A stretch of DNA of 64,000 nucleotides, taken from Firmicutes bacterium ASF500 (GTDB taxonomy: Bacteria; Bacillota; Clostridia; Oscillospirales; Oscillospiraceae). Each line of letters begins with the position of its first letter. The stretch's first letter is position 1. Of this stretch, positions 1 to 8,231 are shown piece by piece. The position numbers and the translations under genes are program-made. Where the stretch lies: NCBI GenBank assembly GCA_000492175.2, contig CP097573.1:1054001-1118000 (forward strand). Reading direction: 5' to 3'. The notes under the pieces were generated by a model. It did not search any database. It saw only the letters and a program-made list of their open reading frames with translations, and was not told where the DNA came from.

Positions 1-1101
1 CGCGCGGGCGGTTTCCAGTGTGTCGGCCACTGCGAGATCGACAAGTACGCCGACGCCAGCTACCGTGCCATCCATGACATCGGAGAGGAGGAAGTATACT
101 ATCCAGACGCCAGAGAAATTGACCCCGGCGGAATGCCGGACTTCGACCTGCTTTGTGGCGGATTTCCTTGTCAATCTTGGTCAGCGGCAGGAAATCGACT
201 TGGCTTCGCTGACCCCAGAGGAACTCTCTTCTTTGAGATTGCCCGACTGGCTGAAGCCCGAAAGCCTGCGTATCTGCTGCTTGAAAATGTTCCCCGCCTT
301 TTACAGCATGACCAGGGACAGGCGTTTGCGACCATCCTCGCCGCGCTTCATGAGCTGGGGTATGGTCTCGAATGGAATGTGTGCAACAGCGCAGACCACG
401 GGACTCCTCAATCGCGGAAAAGGCTGTTCCTTGTCGGATATCTTGATCCCCGATGCGCCGGCCAGGTATTTCCTCTCCCCGGAAATGACGGCAAGGCTCT
501 TATACAGCTCATCGGAGGAGCGCAGGGATACCGGGTCTACGATATCGCAGGAGTCGCCTGCACCCAAACCGCAGGCTCAGGCGGCACCGGAGCCAAAACC
601 GGACTGTACCTGATTCCGCCTGACGCCGCCTTTGTGGATCTGTCTGTTGGGGAACCCCGGCGGACCGATACCGCCCGGTGCCTCACCGCCCGGTACGGGC
701 AGACCACCCTTTCCAACCACAGAGCCGAGCGATCCGGGGTGCTGCTGATCAAAGAGGGAACCAAACAGGGCTATGCGGAGGCCGCCCCCGGCGACAGCGT
801 GGATCTGGGCTTTCCAAACAGCAGAACCAGAGCGGGCCGGGTGAGCAAGCTGGCCCATGACGCCGCCAGTGTGCAGGGCATCGTGGAACGGGGCGGGCGT
901 ATCCGCCGCCTCATGCCCAGGGAGTGTCTCCGGCTCCAAGGCTTCGCAGAAGATCAGATCGACCGCCTGCTGGCCATCACCTCGGACGCCCAGGCGTATA
1001 AACAGGCGGGCAATTCTGTCACCGTCAATGTGATTGAGGCCATAGGCCGCCGAATCCGGGCGGTGGATGAACAGCTCCGAAGGGAGGATGCGGCCGCATG
1101 A
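1..1101 (+). CDS. DNA (cytosine-5) methyltransferase, 5' partial
   Basis: This protein transfers a methyl group from SAM to C5 of cytosine in DNA. The open frame runs in from base 1 without a start, so the N-terminus (motif I) lies outside the window; 366 residues remain. Visible family motifs are the catalytic Pro-Cys (GGFPCQSW, near residue 56), ENV (near residue 95), QSRKR, and the C-terminal RECLRLQGF and QAGNSV motifs. Between them lies a variable region that would be the target-recognition part. Its last 4 bases overlap the amidoligase start (ATGA), so the two are probably translationally coupled. No restriction enzyme is seen beside it, so it is probably an orphan, anti-restriction type enzyme of the mobile element. 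The target sequence cannot be read from the sequence. Confidence 0.93.
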   Translation, partial: RAGGFQCVGHCEIDKYADASYRAIHDIGEEEVYYPDAREIDPGGMPDFDLLCGGFPCQSWSAAGNRLGFADPRGTLFFEIARLAEARKPAYLLLENVPRLLQHDQGQAFATILAALHELGYGLEWNVCNSADHGTPQSRKRLFLVGYLDPRCAGQVFPLPGNDGKALIQLIGGAQGYRVYDIAGVACTQTAGSGGTGAKTGLYLIPPDAAFVDLSVGEPRRTDTARCLTARYGQTTLSNHRAERSGVLLIKEGTKQGYAEAAPGDSVDLGFPNSRTRAGRVSKLAHDAASVQGIVERGGRIRRLMPRECLRLQGFAEDQIDRLLAITSDAQAYKQAGNSVTVNVIEAIGRRIRAVDEQLRREDAAA

Positions 1102-2075
1102 GTGAGATCGGCATCAAGGATCAATGCTTCGGTGTAGAGGTGGAGATGACGGGCATCACCCGCAGACAGGCCGCCGAAGCACTGGCCGCCTATTTTGAAA
1201 CATCGCCCCAATATCTGGGGACCTATTACGACACCTGGGGCGTGACCGACCCGGAGGGCAAGGTGTGGAAGCTGATGAGCGACAGCAGCATCAAGCCAGA
1301 GAAGAAAACTGCGGGTGGGTACATATCCGCTTCCGGCATGGACAGTGGAGAGTATCGGGTAGAGATGGTTACGCCCAAGCTGACCTACGCCGAACTGCTC
1401 AAGTTCCAGGAATGTGTGCGCCGGGTACGAAAAGCCGGGGCCAAGGTCAACGGCTCCTGCGGCATCCACGTCCATGTGGACGCCGCCAACCACAACCGCC
1501 AGAGCCTGAAGAACCTGATCGGCATCATGTATTCCAAGGAAGATATTTTATTTAAGGCTTTGCAGGTGAGCGAGTCCAGAGCGGAGCGCTGGTGCAAAAA
1601 GGTGCGGGAACCCATGCTGCGGCAGGCCCGGACGCTGTCCTCGGACGAGACCACTGACCTCACCCAATTGGAACGGGTATGGTACGAAGGGGCCGTGGAA
1701 AACACCGAGCATTATAACTGGACGCGCTACCATGCTTTGAATCTGCATTCTGTCTTTTACCGCGGCACCGTTGAATGGCGGTGCTTTAACGCTACCCTCC
1801 ACGCCGGAAAAATAGCTGCCTATGTGAACCTGTGCCTCGCTATCTCCGCCCAGGCCATCGCCCAGCGAAGCACCGTCATGCGCAAGACTAAAAGCGAGAA
1901 CGAGCTGTTCACCTTCCGGGTCTGGCTGGTCCGCCTGGGCCTCAACGGCGAGGAATTCAAGCATACCCGTGACCATTTACTCGCCCACCTTGAGGGTGAC
2001 AGGGCGTGGCGCCACGATAAGGACAGCTATGAAGTCAACAAAAAGAAAAAACGCAATCGAGAAGCAGAGAGGTGA
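1098..2075 (+). CDS. Amidoligase-family enzyme (ATP-dependent amide-bond formation)
   Basis: The 325-residue protein resembles the putative amidoligase family (COOH-NH2 ligase, glutamine-synthetase-like fold). It has an N-terminal FGVEVEMTG segment, an EYRVEMVTPKL segment and a central SCGIHVHVDA segment, typical of the acidic and histidine metal/ATP-binding strands of that fold. Family knowledge: these enzymes are predicted to join an amino group to a carboxylate on peptides, proteins or cell-wall precursors, and they often neighbour gamma-glutamylcyclotransferase-like genes, as here (2333-2851). The Lys-rich tail coincides with the purine-rich ribosome site of the next gene. Substrate unknown. 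Confidence 0.8.
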   Translation: MSEIGIKDQCFGVEVEMTGITRRQAAEALAAYFETSPQYLGTYYDTWGVTDPEGKVWKLMSDSSIKPEKKTAGGYISASGMDSGEYRVEMVTPKLTYAELLKFQECVRRVRKAGAKVNGSCGIHVHVDAANHNRQSLKNLIGIMYSKEDILFKALQVSESRAERWCKKVREPMLRQARTLSSDETTDLTQLERVWYEGAVENTEHYNWTRYHALNLHSVFYRGTVEWRCFNATLHAGKIAAYVNLCLAISAQAIAQRSTVMRKTKSENELFTFRVWLVRLGLNGEEFKHTRDHLLAHLEGDRAWRHDKDSYEVNKKKKRNREAER

Positions 2076-2081
2076 TGCAAT

Positions 2082-2330
2082 ATGAAAATCTGTATTGACG
2101 AGCACACCTATGAGGGCAGTGCTGTGGAGATCATGGAACAGCTCCGCCAGCAGACCTTCGACCCCGCGGAGTACCCGGACACCGAGAGCTACATTTTCCA
2201 GCTTAGGAGCAACTTCATCCGGGCCACCGACCTGGACTGTCCCCTGCCGGAGTCCAGTGTGGAGGGGCAGGCGCTGGCCATGTTCGCCCATCTGGCCAAG
2301 GCCGGAGCGCTGACGATCTTGGAGGAATGA
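2082..2330 (+). CDS. Small acidic hypothetical protein (82 aa)
   Basis: An unrecognised 82-residue protein rich in Glu, Asp and Leu, with no membrane segment or metal motif. It starts 6 bases after the amidoligase stop, behind an AGAGAGGTGA ribosome site. Its 3' end holds the ribosome site GGAGG of the next gene. Being wedged between the amidoligase and the gamma-glutamylcyclotransferase-like gene, it may belong to the same activity; that is inference from position only. Confidence 0.7.
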   Translation: MKICIDEHTYEGSAVEIMEQLRQQTFDPAEYPDTESYIFQLRSNFIRATDLDCPLPESSVEGQALAMFAHLAKAGALTILEE

Positions 2331-2332
2331 CA

Positions 2333-2851
2333 ATGGAACAAACTTTGTATTTCGCCTACGGGAGCAACATCAACCTGGGGCAGATGGAGTACCGCTGCCC
2401 GGACGCCTCGGTGGTGGGGCCGGTGACTTTGGAGAACTATGAACTGCTGTTTCGCAGGGGCGGCTTCGCCACTATCGCCCCCAAGGAGGGCGAGACTGTC
2501 CAAGGTCTGCTGTGGAACCTCACGCCGGAGTGTGAGCGGTCCCTGGACCGCTACGAGGGCTATCCCCGCTTCTATGACAAGCAGATGGTGACGGTCCGGG
2601 ACAGCGAGGGGCGGTCACTGTCCGTCATGGTGTACATCATGGATGAGCGGTTCCGGGAACCGATGCTGCCCACCGAGTCCTACTACAACGGTATCCTGGA
2701 GGGCTACCGGCAGAACGGCCTGCCGGTGGCCGCTTTGAAAAAAGCGTGGGAACGCGCCGTCCAGGAGGTACATCAGGAGACGGAACGGATCAACGCCAGC
2801 ATTTTTGACCGCCCCAAGCCGCCGAAACGGCGGGGCAGTCATGACCGCTGA
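2333..2851 (+). CDS. Gamma-glutamylcyclotransferase-like protein (AIG2/GGCT fold)
   Basis: The N-terminal YFAYGSN motif and the later LDRYEGYPRFY segment, with its probable catalytic glutamate, mark the GGCT/AIG2 family. Known members cyclise gamma-glutamyl amines or peptides to 5-oxoproline and free amine. ATG at 2333 was chosen because GGAGG (2321-2325) gives 7-base spacing; the ATG at 2327 would be too close. The pairing with an amidoligase suggests a make-and-break cycle of a gamma-glutamyl-type amide. The last 11 bases form ATGACCGCTGA, one of a recurring set of gene-end motifs in this operon. Confidence 0.82.
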   Translation: MEQTLYFAYGSNINLGQMEYRCPDASVVGPVTLENYELLFRRGGFATIAPKEGETVQGLLWNLTPECERSLDRYEGYPRFYDKQMVTVRDSEGRSLSVMVYIMDERFREPMLPTESYYNGILEGYRQNGLPVAALKKAWERAVQEVHQETERINASIFDRPKPPKRRGSHDR

Positions 2852-2900
2852 GGTCATGATGGGAGGAGAAACACTATGTCCAGTAAAAAAATCTCTTTGA
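2841..2900 (+). CDS. Bridging micro-ORF (19 codons)
   Basis: This ATG lies inside the last 11 bases of the upstream gene, and the frame stops 25 bases into the next gene (start 2876), whose ribosome site GGGAGGAG it spans. It could pass ribosomes from one gene to the next by termination-reinitiation. The peptide itself has no recognisable feature. It is one of three such micro-ORFs (also 4494-4535 and 11283-11393). Translation is inferred only. Confidence 0.3.
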   Translation: MTAEVMMGGETLCPVKKSL

Positions 2901-3271
2901 CCGGCGAGGTGCATATCAGCACCGGCAGCGTCTATACCACCGTGGACGCGCTGGAGGCCATGAAGGTCATTGGCGTGGCCTACGGCCTCTACAGCCACGC
3001 GGAGGAGAGCAGGGACCAATGTGTCGCGCTGGATGAGAGCGGGGACCGCCCCGCCCTTGTTGTACAGGAGGACATCAGCCACCATGGCAGTCCCCTGTGG
3101 GAGACGGTCCGTACCCTGACCGATGGCCCCCGGCAGATCCAGCGGTATCTGGCTTTCCGGGACACACTGAAGATGCTGCGGGAGATGGACCGGGAACAGG
3201 AGCGTCCGCCTGTTCCCCAAACACCGGCGCGGGACCCCAAAAAAGACAGGAACAAGTACCATGATCGGTGA
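2876..3271 (+). CDS. Hypothetical accessory protein (131 aa)
   Basis: Unrecognised. The protein is hydrophilic, with a predicted helical second half and a basic tail ending in YHDR. GGGAGGAG gives a good ribosome site 8 bases before the ATG. Its last 11 bases (ATGATCGGTGA) contain the start of the next gene, so the two are translationally coupled. No function is proposed; it sits in the ICE accessory operon. Confidence 0.65.
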   Translation: MSSKKISLTGEVHISTGSVYTTVDALEAMKVIGVAYGLYSHAEESRDQCVALDESGDRPALVVQEDISHHGSPLWETVRTLTDGPRQIQRYLAFRDTLKMLREMDREQERPPVPQTPARDPKKDRNKYHDR

Positions 3272-3740
3272 AAAATATCCGTTTTTCGATGTGCCGGAGG
3301 ACGATGTCTCTCCGCTGTTCACGACCAAGCTCCAGGAGGCCGCCCATGTGGGCTGCCTGCGGGGTGTGTTTGACGGCAACGGGACAACAACCGATTGGAC
3401 CAGGGGAAACGATGCCCTGAAATCCCCCGCTTTTGATACGGAACTGCGGGACCTGTTTGAAGCATTGCAGCAGGATGGGCCGCTGAAGGATTTCCAGTCT
3501 ATGCGGCAATTCTGCCAGGAGCATCCCCAGGCGCGGATGTCCGGCAGGCAGACCTTCTACGCTTTCCGCATCGACACCCAGCGGCATCGGTATCATTTGC
3601 GTTTTTTCCCGCAAAAGAGGAAATTCCACATCTTCTGCTATCAGGTTGACCGGATGAGGGAGGATCTGCCCAAGCCGGATTTTAACTATACCTATCGAAA
3701 GAAGATAAAAAAGAAGAAAAATCGAGGTGAACGAACATGA
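3261..3740 (+). CDS. Hypothetical protein with very basic C-terminus (159 aa)
   Basis: Unrecognised. The first 110 residues are mixed and globular looking. The segment FYAFRIDTQRHRYHLRFFPQ looks like beta hairpins, and the last 20 residues are mostly Lys/Arg. The start codon lies within the previous gene (11-base overlap) and the end overlaps the DUF3846 gene by 4 bases (ATGA). The basic tail coincides with an A/G-rich stretch that serves as the next ribosome site, so it may be a by-product of gene packing rather than a nucleic-acid-binding tail. Confidence 0.65.
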   Translation: MIGEKYPFFDVPEDDVSPLFTTKLQEAAHVGCLRGVFDGNGTTTDWTRGNDALKSPAFDTELRDLFEALQQDGPLKDFQSMRQFCQEHPQARMSGRQTFYAFRIDTQRHRYHLRFFPQKRKFHIFCYQVDRMREDLPKPDFNYTYRKKIKKKKNRGERT

Positions 3741-4504
3741 AAATTTTAGTAGTGGAGCCGATGAAGCCCTGCGAGGTGCGGGAGATCAGCGGTCTGGATG
3801 ATATGCAGGCTATCGTGGGCGGACACATCCAAGCTGTATATCCCTTTCGGGATGAAGTGGCTCTGGTCTGCAACGAGGAGGGCAAGAATCTGGACCTGCC
3901 CTATAACCGTCCTTTGACTGATGGTCAGGGCGTCCCCTACGATATGATCTGCGGGACATTTTTTCTGGCTGGTGTTGGCCCGGAGGACTTCATCTCTCTT
4001 ACGGATAATCAGATCCAGCGATACAAGGCCCTTTATGACAACGTCATGGTCGTAACAGCGGAGCGCCCTGCCGTCCAGGCAGAGATAGCGCCGGAGGCCG
4101 CCATGCTGGACTTCGCCGTAGCCTGCCAATTGACGTTCCGATTTGCTCGTGACGGGCAGGAAGCTGCTGGATCAAAAGATGCGTTCATCAGCCACATCAC
4201 AGAAGTGTTTAACGAGGACACACCTCTGGCGGAGCGGACAGTCGGGGGGCTGGATTTTGATTTCCGGGATGGTTGTGCTGAAGTACATTATACGTTTGCC
4301 AGCCAGGAAAAAGACAAGGCAAGCGCCGAGGTGTTCTCGGAACAGTGTGTGCGGGATGTGCAGGACCGGCTGGAGGGATCTGGCTGCAAAGTAGAAATGA
4401 TCGAGTGTTTTGCGGAGGAACTGGAACCGGACCCCGTAAGAGAGCCGGACAAGGGCCGTGGGAATCAGGAAAAAAAGAAAAAGGGACACGGTCATGACCG
4501 ATAA
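3737..4504 (+). CDS. DUF3846 domain protein
   Basis: The N-terminal 110 residues match the DUF3846 pattern: MKILVVEP, then a VGGHIQAVYPF strand, VCNEEGK, and an ICGTFFLAG segment. The family is common in clostridial ICEs and phages, and its function is unknown. The second half (about 130-230) is an acidic domain that was not recognised. The Lys-rich tail ends in GHDR, and its last 11 bases (ATGACCGATAA) open a micro-ORF that leads into the next gene. Confidence 0.75.
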   Translation: MKILVVEPMKPCEVREISGLDDMQAIVGGHIQAVYPFRDEVALVCNEEGKNLDLPYNRPLTDGQGVPYDMICGTFFLAGVGPEDFISLTDNQIQRYKALYDNVMVVTAERPAVQAEIAPEAAMLDFAVACQLTFRFARDGQEAAGSKDAFISHITEVFNEDTPLAERTVGGLDFDFRDGCAEVHYTFASQEKDKASAEVFSEQCVRDVQDRLEGSGCKVEMIECFAEELEPDPVREPDKGRGNQEKKKKGHGHDR

Positions 4505-4535
4505 CACCGTGAGATGGGAGGGGCCATATGCCTGA
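4494..4535 (+). CDS. Bridging micro-ORF (13 codons)
   Basis: The ATG overlaps the end of the DUF3846 gene by 11 bases, and the TGA overlaps the start of the next gene (4528). It contains GGGAGGGG, the ribosome site of that gene. The geometry fits a translational relay; no direct evidence of expression can be seen. Confidence 0.3.
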   Translation: MTDNTVRWEGPYA

Positions 4536-4893
4536 CTACAACCTGTCCAGCATCGCGGCGGTCTCAGCATCTGCAGAGCTGGCCCATATCCGCGCCAATC
4601 AGGAGCCGAACCAGGACAGCTACAACGCCGCGTGGCTCCACGGCTACGCCGACGCGCTGGCCCATGCAGCGGAGGCCCTGGAACCCCAGCGGGAACTCAT
4701 GGAGGCCATCATCGGCTACATGGGAGAACAGTATGACAGCGCCGAGCTGTACGGCATCCTCCATGACACCCTGGAAATGTCCGATCAGGAGATCCGCTCC
4801 CTGGGCTTTGATCTGCCGCAGTGCAAGGAACCGCTCCAAGCCCATCAGGGCACAAAATCTGCAAAAAGGAAAGGAATTTACCATGAGAGATAA
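4528..4893 (+). CDS. Hypothetical protein (121 aa) upstream of metK
   Basis: Unrecognised and probably all-alpha: it is Ala/Glu/Leu-rich and has no membrane segment. The conserved-looking core is the YNAAWLHGYADALAHAAEAL segment, which resembles small helical ICE proteins. The tail ends in YHER, and its last 11 bases contain the metK start codon, so metK translation is probably coupled to this gene. Confidence 0.65.
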   Translation: MPDYNLSSIAAVSASAELAHIRANQEPNQDSYNAAWLHGYADALAHAAEALEPQRELMEAIIGYMGEQYDSAELYGILHDTLEMSDQEIRSLGFDLPQCKEPLQAHQGTKSAKRKGIYHER

Positions 4894-6031
4894 TTACGTT
4901 CTGACCGCTGAGTCGGTCACCGAGGGCCACCCGGACAAGCTGTGCGACGCCATTGCCGACAGCGTCCTGGACGCCTGCCTGAAGAATGACCCCGCCGCCC
5001 GTGTGGCCTGCGAGGTCATGGCCACCGCGGGAAAGATCATCGTGGCCGGGGAGATCACTGCCAGCGGCCTGCCGGACATCCCTGCCATCGTCTGCCGGAC
5101 TGTTCGGGAAACCGGCTATGGATCGGACTATGAGGTGGAGGTCATCACCCATGACCAGAGCTGCGATATCGCCGGCGCAGTTTCCCAGGATGTCCAGATG
5201 GGCGCCGGCGACCAGGGCATCGTGTACGGTTTCGCCTGTTCGGAGACGGCGGAACTGCTGCCACTGCCCGTAGTGCTGGCCCACCGGCTGACTCTGTTGC
5301 TCACCAATGCCCGCAAGACGGGGACCATCCAGGGCTTGGGGCCGGACGGCAAGGCCCAGGTGTCCGTGGAGTACCAGGGCGGCAAGCCCCACCGGATCGC
5401 CGTTGTGGTGGTCTCCTGCCAGCATGACGCGGACAAGGATATGGACGAGCTGCGCCGGGAGATCACGCGGCACGTCATCGTCCCCGCCCTGCGGGATCTG
5501 TACCCGGACCACAAGACGGAGGCTTTTATCAATCCCTCCGGGCGGTTCGTGCTGGGCGGCTTTGAGGCGGACACCGGCCTGACGGGCCGGAAGCTGATGG
5601 CGGACACCTACGGCGGGCTGGCCCCCCATGGCGGCGGGGCACTGTCCGGGAAGGACGGCAGCAAGGTAGACCGCAGCGGGGCCTACATAGCCCGGTACAT
5701 CGCCAAGAATATCGTGGCCGCTGGGCTGGCGGAGAAATGCACCGTCAGCCTCGCCTACGCCATCGGCAGGGCCGAGCCGGTGGCGGTGGACATCGACGCC
5801 CACCAGACCGGGAAATACCCGGAGGCTGTGCTGGAGCAGGCTGTCCAGACTGTGTTTGACCTGACCCCCGCCAGGATGATCTCCGCCCTGGGGCTGGACC
5901 GTCCCATCTTCGCGCAGTTCTACAACTACGGGCACTTCACTCACCAGGACGCCCCCTGGGAACAGACGGATCAGGCCACGGCCTTAGCGGAAGCCTGCCA
6001 GATGTCGGTGGCCGGGGTATTCACCCGGTGA
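4883..6031 (+). CDS. metK: S-adenosylmethionine synthetase
   Basis: MetK makes SAM from methionine and ATP. The 382-residue protein shows the family signatures TAESVTEGHPDKL at the N-terminus (ATP and metal), GAGDQGIVYGFA (near 115), GGGALSGKD (near 250), and a final YGHF segment. ATG 4883 was chosen because it restores the standard N-terminus and lies in an 11-base overlap with the previous gene. The open frame extends upstream but is not MetK there. Chromosomal metK is normally a lone housekeeping gene. Here it sits inside a mobile operon with DNA methyltransferases, so it probably supplies SAM to them during or after transfer. Some motif positions vary from the usual form (IVYGFA for IMFGYA), but no key residue is obviously missing. 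Confidence 0.95.
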   Translation: MRDNYVLTAESVTEGHPDKLCDAIADSVLDACLKNDPAARVACEVMATAGKIIVAGEITASGLPDIPAIVCRTVRETGYGSDYEVEVITHDQSCDIAGAVSQDVQMGAGDQGIVYGFACSETAELLPLPVVLAHRLTLLLTNARKTGTIQGLGPDGKAQVSVEYQGGKPHRIAVVVVSCQHDADKDMDELRREITRHVIVPALRDLYPDHKTEAFINPSGRFVLGGFEADTGLTGRKLMADTYGGLAPHGGGALSGKDGSKVDRSGAYIARYIAKNIVAAGLAEKCTVSLAYAIGRAEPVAVDIDAHQTGKYPEAVLEQAVQTVFDLTPARMISALGLDRPIFAQFYNYGHFTHQDAPWEQTDQATALAEACQMSVAGVFTR

Positions 6032-6771
6032 AAGAAAAGCACATCGCCTCAGTGAGCTTCGGGAAGGATTCCCTGGCCACCATTTTGCTGGCAAAAGCGT
6101 ATGGTGAGCCGCTGGATGAGGCTGTCTACTGCGAAGTCATGTTCGACAAGGATATCTCCGGCGAGGTGCCGGAGCATCGGGACTTCATCTACGAAACCGC
6201 CATCCCAAGGCTGGAGGAGATGGGGGTCAGGATTATCGTCCTGCGTTCTGCCAAGACCTATATAGACTTGTTCACCGGGCGGGTCACCCGCGGCCCGAAA
6301 AAGGGCATGGTGCGCTCCTTCCCTCTGTGCGGGAAGTGCGCCATCCAGCGGGACTGCAAGATCCGGCCCATCCAGCGCTATCAAAAAAACCTGCCGCCCG
6401 GAACGGTCCAATACATCGGCATCGCCCAGGATGAGCAGGAACGGCTGCTGCGGCTGGAGAGCGGCAGGCAGGTGTCTCTGCTGGCAAAATACAATTTCAC
6501 AGAACAGGACGCGTGGCAGCTCTGCGAGAAAGCGGGGCTGCTTTCGCCTGTCTACGCCTTCACCGACCGGGGCGGGTGTTGGTTCTGCCCCAATGCCAAG
6601 ATGCCGGAGCTGCGCCATCTCTACGACCACCACCCGGACCTGTGGGCCAGAATGCTGGCTCTCCAGGCCATCCCCGGAAAAGTAACGGAAAGGTTCAACC
6701 GCACCCAGAAGTTCTCCGACATCGACGCCCTGTTCCGGCAGGAGGACGAGGATACCGCGCAGGCGGCATAG
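6028..6771 (+). CDS. PP-loop ATPase, PAPS-reductase-like
   Basis: The N-terminal SVSFGKDSLA motif is the PP-loop (SxGxDS) of the adenylating ATPase family that includes PAPS reductase, DndC and tRNA thiolases. Cysteines CGKCAIQRDC (near 100) and GGCWFCPNA (near 190) form a likely Zn or Fe-S site. It starts at GTG, overlapping the metK stop by 4 bases. The ICE carries a second member at 12776-13561. Sulfate reduction is unlikely because no pathway partner is seen; nucleic-acid or cofactor modification is more plausible. Its placement next to metK and methyltransferases fits a modification or anti-defence role, which is inference. Confidence 0.8.
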   Translation: MKEKHIASVSFGKDSLATILLAKAYGEPLDEAVYCEVMFDKDISGEVPEHRDFIYETAIPRLEEMGVRIIVLRSAKTYIDLFTGRVTRGPKKGMVRSFPLCGKCAIQRDCKIRPIQRYQKNLPPGTVQYIGIAQDEQERLLRLESGRQVSLLAKYNFTEQDAWQLCEKAGLLSPVYAFTDRGGCWFCPNAKMPELRHLYDHHPDLWARMLALQAIPGKVTERFNRTQKFSDIDALFRQEDEDTAQAA

Positions 6772-6816
6772 CCTGGAATTGTTGGTATCGCTTCGTTTTG
6801 GCAGCTCATATTTGTT

Positions 6817-6882
6817 GGGTATCGTGATAGCTTTCTCCCTCAAAAACGGGTATCGTTGGTGCCAGAGAATCCCTCAAAAAAC
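6817..6882 (+). repeat. Two imperfect tandem repeats (about 31 and 35 bases)
   Basis: Two units beginning GGGTATCGT and ending CCCTCAAAAAC lie head to tail. A partial third GGTATCGCTT sits just upstream, near 6784. They fill the gap before the gene at 6904. They could be protein-binding iterons or a leader of the following gene. Confidence 0.5.
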
Positions 6883-6903
6883 AAATATCAAGGAGGCGCT
6901 ATC

Positions 6904-7338
6904 ATGAAGGAAGTCAACAAGCACCCCGCACCGGAAAAGCTGCTCCGGCAGGTTACAGCGGAGACCATCAATGGCCTGGAGCTGGGCGGAGAGATCGACC
7001 ACCCAAGCATTATTAAACTGGAGACTGCCGTCGGCCTTATCGCAAAGGCGTGGAAACTGCCCCAGGAGACTCTGCAAAGCAGCATCGACCTGATCCAGCA
7101 TCAGAAGCAGAACATCCTCAGCGGCAGCGGAGGGGGTGTTCTCCCCCCGGACGAGGACTTGGAGAGTTACGATGGCCCCATGATTGTCGAACTGCTATGG
7201 GGCCTGTTTGAAACAGCGGTTAAACTGGAGGACGCCCAGGACCGGACCGTGATCCATGAGACAGCGGTCCTGATTGCGGACAGTCTGAGCCTGGACGAGT
7301 GGATCGATGAGTGCGGCTCTGGTAACGAAAAAAATTAA
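6904..7338 (+). CDS. Hypothetical protein (144 aa)
   Basis: Unrecognised, acidic and mainly helical. ATG 6904 was chosen over the upstream GTG at 6856 because AAGGAGG lies 7 bases before it. The gene follows a 130-base gap with tandem repeats, so it may begin a new transcription segment. Confidence 0.65.
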   Translation: MKEVNKHPAPEKLLRQVTAETINGLELGGEIDHPSIIKLETAVGLIAKAWKLPQETLQSSIDLIQHQKQNILSGSGGGVLPPDEDLESYDGPMIVELLWGLFETAVKLEDAQDRTVIHETAVLIADSLSLDEWIDECGSGNEKN

Positions 7339-7404
7339 ACTGTATGGGAGGGGAGTTGTCCGTGCGGACAGCTCCCTTCCCTCATAGAAGGAGGTGACAC
7401 AGCT

Positions 7405-8028
7405 GTGAGCAACACAAAATACGAGATCACGGACCTCGCCCATGAGAAGTACCCCTTCCTCCACCGCATCCGTGCCCTGCGGGACATCGGCAGTGAGGTC
7501 AAAGCCGGAGACCTGGGCGGCTTTGTGGAGTGCGAGAGCAACCTGTCCTTCGAGACGGGAGATGACGCCTGGATCTTTGACAATGCTATCGCTGCCGGAG
7601 AGGGCTGTGTAGACAAAGGCTCCACCCTGCGGGAGAGGGCCATTGTCTGTGGCTGTGCTTATGCGTCCCACGGCACGGAAATGTCCGGCGATTCCAGAGC
7701 TGAGGATGACGCTTACATCCGGGGAGCCAGACTGAGCCGGTGCGCGCGAGTCTCCGGGAACGGCATGGTCCTCCAGTCCCCGACCACTAAGGTCTCGCCC
7801 ATCCTCACCGGAAGCTGCGCTGTCTATGGCAAGGTGATGGGAGATGTGATGCTGGCCGGGAGTGTGGTGGTGATCAGCGATGAGACGATCTCCAACGACT
7901 CCCTGGACACCCTGTCCATTGATGAGCGGGGGCGCACGGTCCTCCGCGCCCCCTCACGAGACGAACTGGCTCCCCACCAGCCGCAGGAAAAGAAAAAAGG
8001 ACCGAAGAATAAGGGACGGGACAGATGA
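7405..8028 (+). CDS. Beta-helix (hexapeptide-like) repeat protein
   Basis: The 207-residue protein has a short N-terminal domain and then repeated short turns with alternating small and hydrophobic residues (for example DDAWIFDNAIAAGEGCV and GTEMSGDSRAEDDAYIRGARL). This pattern resembles left-handed beta-helix proteins found in phages and mobile elements. GTG 7405 follows AGAAGGAGGTGA. The Lys-rich tail ends in GRDR and overlaps the next gene by 4 bases. Members of this group are often called transferases, but no catalytic residues can be named here. Confidence 0.65.
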   Translation: MSNTKYEITDLAHEKYPFLHRIRALRDIGSEVKAGDLGGFVECESNLSFETGDDAWIFDNAIAAGEGCVDKGSTLRERAIVCGCAYASHGTEMSGDSRAEDDAYIRGARLSRCARVSGNGMVLQSPTTKVSPILTGSCAVYGKVMGDVMLAGSVVVISDETISNDSLDTLSIDERGRTVLRAPSRDELAPHQPQEKKKGPKNKGRDR

Positions 8029-8231
8029 AGATCAGAAATCCGCAGGGATACCAGACCTGCCTCCACAGCAGGAAGCGAAAGCAAGCCCCTTGGCGGGTCA
8101 CCAGCGGCTGTGATAATCGGGCGTGTCTGTTCACGGGCAGGCACTATGAGCTGCCCAATTTCACCATTTGCATGACCTGCCCATTTTATTGCAAGAACAA
8201 AAGCAGTTCCGGCAGAGGGAGGGACGGCTGA
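8025..8231 (+). CDS. Small cysteine-rich protein (68 aa)
   Basis: It has six cysteines, including CMTCPFYC near the C-terminus, which suggests a small zinc-binding module. It overlaps the previous gene (ATGA) and the next one (TGATG), so it is part of a coupled chain. Not recognised beyond that. Confidence 0.6.
   Translation: MKIRNPQGYQTCLHSRKRKQAPWRVTSGCDNRACLFTGRHYELPNFTICMTCPFYCKNKSSSGRGRDG

Noticed and set aside
20..613. 197-codon plus-strand frame at the left edge
   Set aside because: It overlaps the methyltransferase in another frame; the frame-1 product has the PCQ, ENV and QSRKR motifs.
4514..4882. N-terminal extension of metK (open frame from 4514)
   Set aside because: MetK homology starts exactly at 4883, which has the coupling overlap; the extension is a shadow of the 4528-4893 gene.
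4709..5944. 411-codon minus-strand frame
   Set aside because: Antisense shadow of metK; the plus-strand product has all MetK motifs.
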